64,000 nucleotides of DNA from Lineus longissimus (lineage: Eukaryota > Nemertea > Pilidiophora > Heteronemertea > Lineidae). The DNA is taken from the NCBI RefSeq assembly GCF_910592395.1, contig NC_088309.1:27032599-27096598 (forward strand). Direction: 5' to 3'. Of the stretch, positions 60,101 to 64,000 are shown in pieces (the first letter of the stretch is position 1; every line of letters starts with the position of its first letter). The notes under the pieces were generated by a model, which saw only the letters and a program-made list of their open reading frames with translations, was not told the DNA's origin and did not search any database. Both the position numbers and the translations under genes were made by a program.

Positions 60101-61304
60101 TTTTTATCCGGAGTTCTGGTATATTGTGGTAATGCATCAGTCTGTTATCTATGATCTTGGCAGTGTCACATTTGCAAGGAGGAAAAGAGTGGACTATTTT
60201 TTCCCAAAATTGAGTTACTAAGAGGACAGTGCCCACATCCATGACCAAATCCTTCAGTTTCCCTCACTGTCTGATGTCAAACATTTTCTCTTCAATAGGA
60301 TAAAGGAGAGGTTTGTTTTTTTGATGATTTTGTAGAGCCTGATAGTTTGCTATTAGAATTGGCCCTTGATACTAATGTCATCTTGATGAAGAATGCAACG
60401 GCAGCTCACCACATGGGGCTTCTGTGCTTCCCCGTACCTCAATATGGAGTAGGCGGACTAACATTATCTTTTCCCTACTGACTCAGTCATCCATATTATA
60501 ACTAATGTGATGCTCTTGTAGCTATTAGCACTAATCTTCTTGCCTGTAGACAATACCAAGCCCAAAATTACAATCCTCTGCTGCCGGCATTGCCCTACTA
60601 AAAAACATTCCCCTGACAGACAGCAATGCTTCATTCACCATAAACAGCATGAGTTTATGGTGCTTTCAAGAAGTGGTCAGTCCAACATGTAACACACGCT
60701 GATGGATTAGCTGGTTTCGGCAAGGATTCCAGTCAATCTAAGTGCTTCCATCTATAGAATAGAATTACAACTAACATGATATTTTTCTTCGCTGCCGCAT
60801 TATTGCAGACAGCTGAGTACTTGGGTTAGTTCATTGAAATATCACGAGGTGGATCTGCCAGAAATTGGCTCTTCTCCACTAGCCTAGAGTTTCTGAAATT
60901 GAATGAATACATATTTCAAACAGCTATTGTAGACTTACTAACTGCTACTAACAGGGCTTGAACCCTTGACCTTCCGGTCATGAGGCAGACGCCTCAACCA
61001 CAAGGCTATCTGATTCAGAAATATATGACCAGCCATCTTTAGAACAAAAATGGGTTTGAGAGTCATAAAGATCTGTTCAGGTAGTATTCTAAAGAGGTTT
61101 TGTCCACAGCCAGAATGCCATAGGTGAGGGCCCCCACTAGTACTTGTCTCATGTGATTCCTTTTTCATGGCATGACATTTGTAGCACCTAATTTGTAACT
61201 TTCCACCCTTTCAGGAACATGCTGTACAAAATGTGTCAGTCGAGAAGAAAGATCTTGTCCAGCAGAATGCAGATTTACAGAACCAACTACAGAACTATGC
61301 AAAG
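35309..61304 (+). CDS. RIMBP: RIM-binding-protein-like coiled-coil protein, 5' part of gene (exons 1-8 of an incomplete gene)
   Basis: Joined exons are 35309-36190, 39060-39194, 39517-39657, 39830-40012, 40460-40636, 57252-57386, 58098-58841 and 61215-61304, giving 829 codons with no stop. RIM-binding proteins link RIM and voltage-gated calcium channels at presynaptic active zones. Recognition rests on three segments: KRNAELAAVAKRLEEKAK, ARQRARDLALQAKNMLAKE and QAAKERLKLERQL. These match in order the conserved N-terminal coiled-coil segments of vertebrate TSPOAP1/RIMBP2 as I know them. The Lys/Glu/Gln-rich exon 7 corresponds to their longer coiled coil. Exon 1 is unlike vertebrate RIM-BPs and resembles JAKMIP. 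All introns are phase 0. The gene continues past the window, so the diagnostic SH3 and FN3 domains are unseen. The alternative is a JAKMIP-related coiled-coil protein without SH3 domains. Confidence 0.72.
36191..39059 (+). other. intron 1 (2869 bp)
   Basis: GT-AG intron from GTATGT to TTCTTTCAG. It contains a threefold AAAAATCTGT repeat at about 37306-37336. I see no further exon; the 123-codon frame at 37669-38040 has no coiled-coil character or family match. Confidence 0.75.
39060..39194 (+). CDS. RIMBP: coding exon 2: coiled coil
   Basis: The exon has 45 codons, from NKLRQQQAVTDEKDKVLQ to SVLETENEAF, between acceptor TTCTTTCAG and donor GTGAGT. It reads as continuous heptads (LQRKIGDLNGLVTSLKGRI). 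The pattern is similar to the JAKMIP and RIM-BP segment that precedes the KxNAELA motif. Confidence 0.88.
39517..39657 (+). CDS. RIMBP: coding exon 3: RIM-BP signature KRNAELAAVAKRLEEKAK
   Basis: The exon has 47 codons between TTTTCAG and GTAAGT. It starts with a basic run (KKKKDDEQ) and contains IIVLKKRNAELAAVAKRLEE, nearly the vertebrate RIM-BP signature (KRKNAELAVIAKRLEE, recalled). It ends in a Pro/Ser/Thr hinge (SPPKTSPK). This is the best single diagnostic of the gene's identity. Confidence 0.92.
39830..40012 (+). CDS. RIMBP: coding exon 4: RIM-BP segment ARQRARDL
   Basis: The exon has 61 codons between CTTTCCAG and GTTAGT. YARQRARDLALQAKNMLAKE followed by REIEKLQKQVQELNDRL parallels the vertebrate ARQRARDLSETASALLAKD and QIAALQRECRELQARL block in order and spacing (recalled). 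The first residues (KSSPEQESD) are a short linker. Confidence 0.92.
40460..40636 (+). CDS. RIMBP: coding exon 5: helix and proline-rich linker
   Basis: The exon has 59 codons between GTTTTGCAG and GTAATT. NDQSQLEGIIKQAAKERLKL and ERQLSL form a helix like the RLLRESQREVLRLQRQ segment of RIM-BPs. It is followed by a proline-rich linker (KPPPPKPPSPQQSLPLQEE). An upstream acceptor (CATTGTAG, 40318) would add 47 in-frame codons without a stop, so an alternative longer exon is possible. The added sequence is not coiled coil, and the polypyrimidine tract favours the shorter form. Confidence 0.85.
41696..41875. repeat. diverged tandem duplication of about 87 bp
   Basis: Two adjacent units begin GACAGACTCTGCCCACTC and GACAGACCCTGCCCAGTC. 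Both contain ACAGACCAGT/ATAGACCAGT, CGCTCGCTT-like and CAGAGC(C/T)AAGA blocks. The second is followed by a third start, GACAGCTCTG. Confidence 0.75.
47033..47367. repeat. tandem duplication of a 168-bp unit
   Basis: Units at 47033-47200 and 47201-47367 both begin ACACAGGTCCCAGATGATGG and end TTCATGTTCTACACTTCA, with only a few substitutions. It is intronic and non-coding, and appears recent. Confidence 0.92.
49565..51785. repeat. minisatellite, about 39 copies of a 56/57-bp unit
   Basis: The unit contains CCTTCTCTTGACAAACCATT, CCCATCTTGTTGTCAGAGAC and a variable junction: CATATGTTAGCAATG, CATCATGGTAGCAATG, CATCATTGTAGCAATG or CATATGAAAACATTG. Junction variants alternate in larger blocks; for example the GAAAAC form recurs 226 and then 340 bp apart, which is 4 and 6 units. 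The edges are degenerate. The open frames running through it on both strands (for example PSLDKPFPSCCQRPI on plus) are products of a repeat whose units happen to lack stops, not evidence for a protein. Confidence 0.95.
56624..56670. repeat. 13-bp perfect inverted repeat (hairpin)
   Basis: TGTCAATCCTCTC pairs with GAGAGGATTGACA across a 21-base spacer, in the last kilobase of intron 5. Confidence 0.75.
57252..57386 (+). CDS. RIMBP: coding exon 6: glycine linker and coiled coil
   Basis: The exon has 45 codons between TATGTTTCAG and GTAAGT. It starts with a flexible linker (SLGGAGGGYVDTDTAD) and returns to a coiled coil (KLQALEDTNRLLQSELQKLE) ending EKDKI. The predicted linker follows the proline-rich end of exon 5, so the rod appears to have a hinge at this splice junction. 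Confidence 0.88.
57387..58097 (+). other. intron 6 (711 bp)
   Basis: GT-AG intron from GTAAGT to CTCTTTTGCAG. No further feature is visible. Confidence 0.8.
58098..58841 (+). CDS. RIMBP: coding exon 7: seven 32-residue coiled-coil repeats
   Basis: The exon has 248 codons between CTTTTGCAG and GTAGGT. After ETR and one heptad it consists of seven units patterned on LKEKELRCAQLQKNIEESQR plus a 12-residue basic/acidic end such as NVDDALKRKESE. Units start at 58128, 58266, 58383, 58479, 58575, 58671 and 58767 (the last has 25 residues). Extra segments of exactly 14 residues (58224-58265) and 7 residues (58362-58382) sit between units. A cysteine occupies position 8 in six units; unit 5 has Val. 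The region corresponds in place and composition to the Lys/Glu/Cys-rich coiled coil of vertebrate RIM-BPs. Confidence 0.93.
59081..59246. repeat. 166-bp palindrome (hairpin element)
   Basis: The left arm AATTGAACCC...GGACCTTGGTTGAGTTACCA pairs with the right arm TGGTAACTCAACCAAGGTCC...GGGTTCAATT. The arms continue through ACACTC and GGTGGAGCTAAAAT to CCAAACCCGAG against a GGGTTTGG arm. Small mismatches (for example ACTCGAGGG against CCCGAGAGT) lie along the stem. It is probably a nonautonomous transposon or an end of one. It is immediately adjacent to the CpG-rich segment on its right. Confidence 0.85.
59239..59718. mobile_element. CpG-rich segment bounded by inverted repeats
   Basis: ATTCTAAAATACCT at 59250-59263 is matched by its complement AGGTATTTTAGAAT at 59695-59708, and pairing extends outward to GTTCAA (59239) and TTGAAC (59713). 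The interior at 59283-59420 is dense in CpG (for example GGAGCGCCGGTAGCGCCG), whereas the surrounding intron is depleted. That suggests an insertion not yet decayed by methylation. No target duplication is clear, and its relation to the adjacent palindrome is unresolved. Confidence 0.5.
60946..61012 (-). ncRNA. tRNA-like sequence (SINE head or tRNA pseudogene)
   Basis: On the minus strand an A-box-like TAGCCTTGTGGTTGAGG (61008-60992) is followed by CTCATGA, which would place CAT as anticodon. A B-box GGTTCAAGCCC (60964-60954) sits in a plausible T-stem (AGGG/CCCT). The anticodon stem has a mismatch and I cannot build a clean acceptor stem, so it is not a functional tRNA. No poly-A or simple tail follows, so assignment as a SINE is uncertain. 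Confidence 0.45.
61215..61304 (+). CDS. RIMBP: coding exon 8: coiled coil, last exon visible
   Basis: The exon has 30 codons between ACCCTTTCAG and GTGGGT. It reads EHAVQNVSVEKKDLVQQNAD, then LQNQLQNYAK, a short heptad run. It fits the position of the EKEQVEWENAELRGQL part of vertebrate RIM-BP. The protein must continue in exons beyond the window because the exon ends in phase 0 without a stop. Confidence 0.87.
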
Positions 61305-64000
61305 GTGGGTAGTCTTTAGCATGTTGACATATGAAACTGACGACTGAACCAAGATACCTCGGTTTTGGCCGTCTTTTTAGTTCCAGCCTTGCAGTGTTTG
61401 GTGGGAGAACGTATACCTCCAGCTCGGTATCAATGCCTTAAACCCAATTCACACCTAAATCGCCATCTAAATTTGTTGATTGACACACATGGGGGAGAAC
61501 ATCAAGTTGTCAGAATACCTGAAATGACGAAAGAATAACTAGCCTTTGGGCATTCTTGACATTTAAGGAGCACTTCCTAATAAGACAGATACAATTGTAG
61601 AAGAATCACCTCCCAAGTTGCCTTATTGATTATGTGTAACTTAGCTGTAGACAAAATCATAGAGTCAAATTTGCTTGAGTTGAGAGATTCCCTCTTGGGC
61701 ATTCTTGACAGCTCCTGGAATAAATGCTGCGATAGCGACATGATGTAAGAGTGACTGCCCACGGCTGGCCATTAAAATGATCCAGTCTCCCCGACTGCCA
61801 TATAATGCCATTATCCTCACTCCCAGTGTCTTACATTTGCTCAACAAAAGTTATTAACATCGGAACGAATGGGAACGCCTGATGATAACTAATATAGTGT
61901 CTACTCATTATAAAACGGCATACGTATTTGTCAAAAAATCTATCGATAGTAACTTTGATTATTTTCTGCTAAATTATTAAATCTCAATTATCAGTTTCCC
62001 CTTCATCGATAAGATGGTGAATACCCTTGATATCAGTTGTAACGAACGGGTGATGTCTTCAGTGATATCAATAGCTCTGCCGCTACGCTACGGTTGAGTT
62101 TGACATTTTGAATGAGCCATTTGCTGCTTGTTGAGTTGCTAGCATAGGTAGCGTGTAATCGCTTGTGTCACTCGTTCAGGTAGCGTCTGTCTGTTGCATG
62201 CCATGTGGAAAATGGCTTGGATTTCATATCGGGGAGATTTAAAATTCTCGTATTGTGGAACAGAAACCAGGGTTATCGATGTCTTCTATAAGGATAAGTC
62301 TCATGAAATATTACAGACAATGTTTATGATGGCGCAAGAATTGAGTTGTCAAAATATGAAGTCAAATCTGGATGAGAGATTCTGTTGATGGAAGGATTAG
62401 ACTTATAAAGTATAACATGTAAAGTTTGTTTTGAAAGATTATGGATTAAACTTGTCTTTTCTTTGTTGATTCTGACTTCGGATGTTCAGGAATTGTGGAA
62501 AAAGACATGTTTTTGAAGTGTATTGTGATGGATGGATTATGTATAAGTGAGACAGACATCGATTGTCAATCTTTTAGTTCTGATTCTGATTGTGAGCTTT
62601 GTAATACAGGCAGATGTATTTTGTCATCTGAATGAGTCGAAGTCTTCAGGCTTTTGGACAACACGAAGGATAGTTTTGTTTATCAACTTTTTAGTGCCTT
62701 TGTTCTTGACGGGTCCTTCGCTGGTGACTCTTTCTCACTTCTTTGACAAAGGATATCTATATTTCTAAGGCGTTTGGTTTTGGCAATGGTTGTTTTCCAA
62801 GTCCTTTGCTGGTTACTATTTCTTGGTCGATCGCTTGTTTATAGAATTCCTTTGATGATGGTTGTATATTTCCAAGTCCCTTGGCCGGGACTCGAGTCTC
62901 TTGGCTTTGGCTTGTGACTTTGCCAATGGTTTGGAGGTAGCTGTATCTTGATTTAACGTTTGATCCCTGCCTCTAATCCTATGGCTTCGAGCTTGTGAGC
63001 TTCCTGCCTTTGACTCGTTGGCTTTGAGATTGCCTTTATACTCTTATATTGGATCATTTACAATAGGAAGCTAGACGATATTGACCAATAACTCATGTGA
63101 AGGATTTCTGATGAATTGGAAAGAATGATAAATGGCTGCTGTCTGCAATCCTTTGGGACATGCAAGAGGGGATCTAGGGAGCGGGGCAGAACACCACTTG
63201 GCATAAAAAGTATGGGTTTTTTTAATACGTCTCTGAATCCAATAACAGTGTGTTACTGTCATTGCATCTTACTTAGAAAGTGTTAATGTGCCATCCTGTG
63301 GCGTGATGAGATGCTGTCTGTATCACTGCTACTGGCAGCTACACAATGGTACATCCGTCTTACCTTAGAATCACAAATAGATGTTGCATTCACATAATGT
63401 AACAATGGTTTATTTTTTCCTGGCGGCATATATATCACTTTCTGGAGCCACTTGGGTTATTAGTTACCAGTGGTGTGAATATATAGATCATGGTATTAAT
63501 TCTCTTGCAATCATCTTTATGGAAGACACACTTGAACTGGTGACTTGGTAGCAAGGGGGAAATAGATTGTATGGGGTGGCTTTAGCTGAACTATTGGAAA
63601 AATGAGGGTGATTTTGAAAACGTGCATCCCTCTCATTATCAGAATGCTTTGCAGACAGACAGGTCAGTTAAGCCGTTCAATGATGCGACTTAATGATCTC
63701 TGATCATTTGGAAATGATCTGTCCGTATGCTGTTCACCTTTGTTGAACTTAATCCAGCCCCCTTGGCCTCTGCCTGTGGTCTCCCTGAAATCTGCTTCAA
63801 TGATTCGGGGGCAATTTCACTCGTAAGACCCATCAGTGGAGAGGACAGCAACAAGGAACACCCATTACCCTTCAGAGCTTCGACAGTATAAGATTATCCT
63901 CAACACTGTATCCATTAGTCATCAACTGTCTGTGGTGTAACTGAAACTTCTTGTTGACACTTGATATTGGCCAACATACTCTTGATTTGTAGCAGTCGCA
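61305..64000 (+). other. intron 8, incomplete
   Basis: No further exon with coiled-coil, SH3 or FN3 character is visible up to the window edge. From about 62750 to 63040 the DNA is enriched in loosely repeated CTTTGGC, GGCTTTG and CCAAGTCCTTTG-like words, a degenerate simple-repeat texture without clear units. Confidence 0.65.

Larger units (their letters stand above)
58842..61214 (+). other. intron 7 (2373 bp) with an inserted CpG-rich element
   Basis: GT-AG intron from GTAGGT to CCCTTTCAG. It contains the palindrome and inverted-repeat insertion at about 59081-59718 and a tRNA-like sequence at 60946-61012. A 12-base candidate microexon at 60299-60310 is described under findings. Confidence 0.75.

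Noticed and set aside
62547-62768. 73-codon frame with an apparent hydrophobic N terminus, possible exon in intron 8
   Set aside because: It does not continue the coiled coil, lacks a convincing acceptor-donor pair and matches no known family.

Overview
The window is animal nuclear DNA, most likely from a marine invertebrate. I cannot name the phylum from the sequence alone. The evidence is a spliced gene with GT-AG introns of 0.17 to 16.6 kb, a sharp change in CpG content that looks like gene-body methylation, minisatellites, and a foldback transposon with tandem repeats in its arms (a type known from sea urchins and flies). Nothing bacterial or viral is visible: there are no operons, and outside the one spliced gene no ORF is convincing.

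Positions 1 to about 32.6 kb are intergenic or accessory DNA without a gene I can support. They hold a 183-bp MITE-like inverted repeat (10042-10224), a 2.5-kb foldback element (22777-25270), a 0.6-kb element with terminal inverted repeats (28072-28687), a direct duplication with an offset of about 887 bp (29739-31455), and two diverged copies of one sequence (about 3996-4245 and 28850-29065). One strand of that pair resembles the tail of a rhodopsin-family GPCR. The MITE and the foldback element share terminal sequence and both have perfect 6-bp target duplications, so they look like one transposon family.

Positions about 32.69 to 33.03 kb hold a promoter-like cluster of sites (CCAAT pair, CRE-like sites, a kappaB palindrome, a GTCACGTGAC box). 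CpG is depleted from about 33.65 kb to the right end, which suggests that one transcription unit covers this stretch.

From 35309 to beyond the right edge lies one plus-strand gene. Eight coding exons (829 codons in the window) encode a long coiled-coil protein. All eight exons are whole codons long, so every intron is phase 0. Exons 3-5, 7 and 8 match the N-terminal coiled-coil region of RIM-binding proteins (RIM-BP/TSPOAP1/RIMBP2), which are presynaptic active-zone scaffolds. Exon 1 instead resembles the N-terminal coiled coil of JAKMIP/Marlin proteins. Exon 7 is built from seven 32-residue repeats, with whole-heptad insertions at the unit joins. The SH3 and FN3 domains expected of a RIM-BP would lie beyond position 64000 and are not seen. 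Intron 5 is 16.6 kb and carries a minisatellite of about 39 copies; intron 7 carries a CpG-rich palindromic insertion and a tRNA-like sequence.
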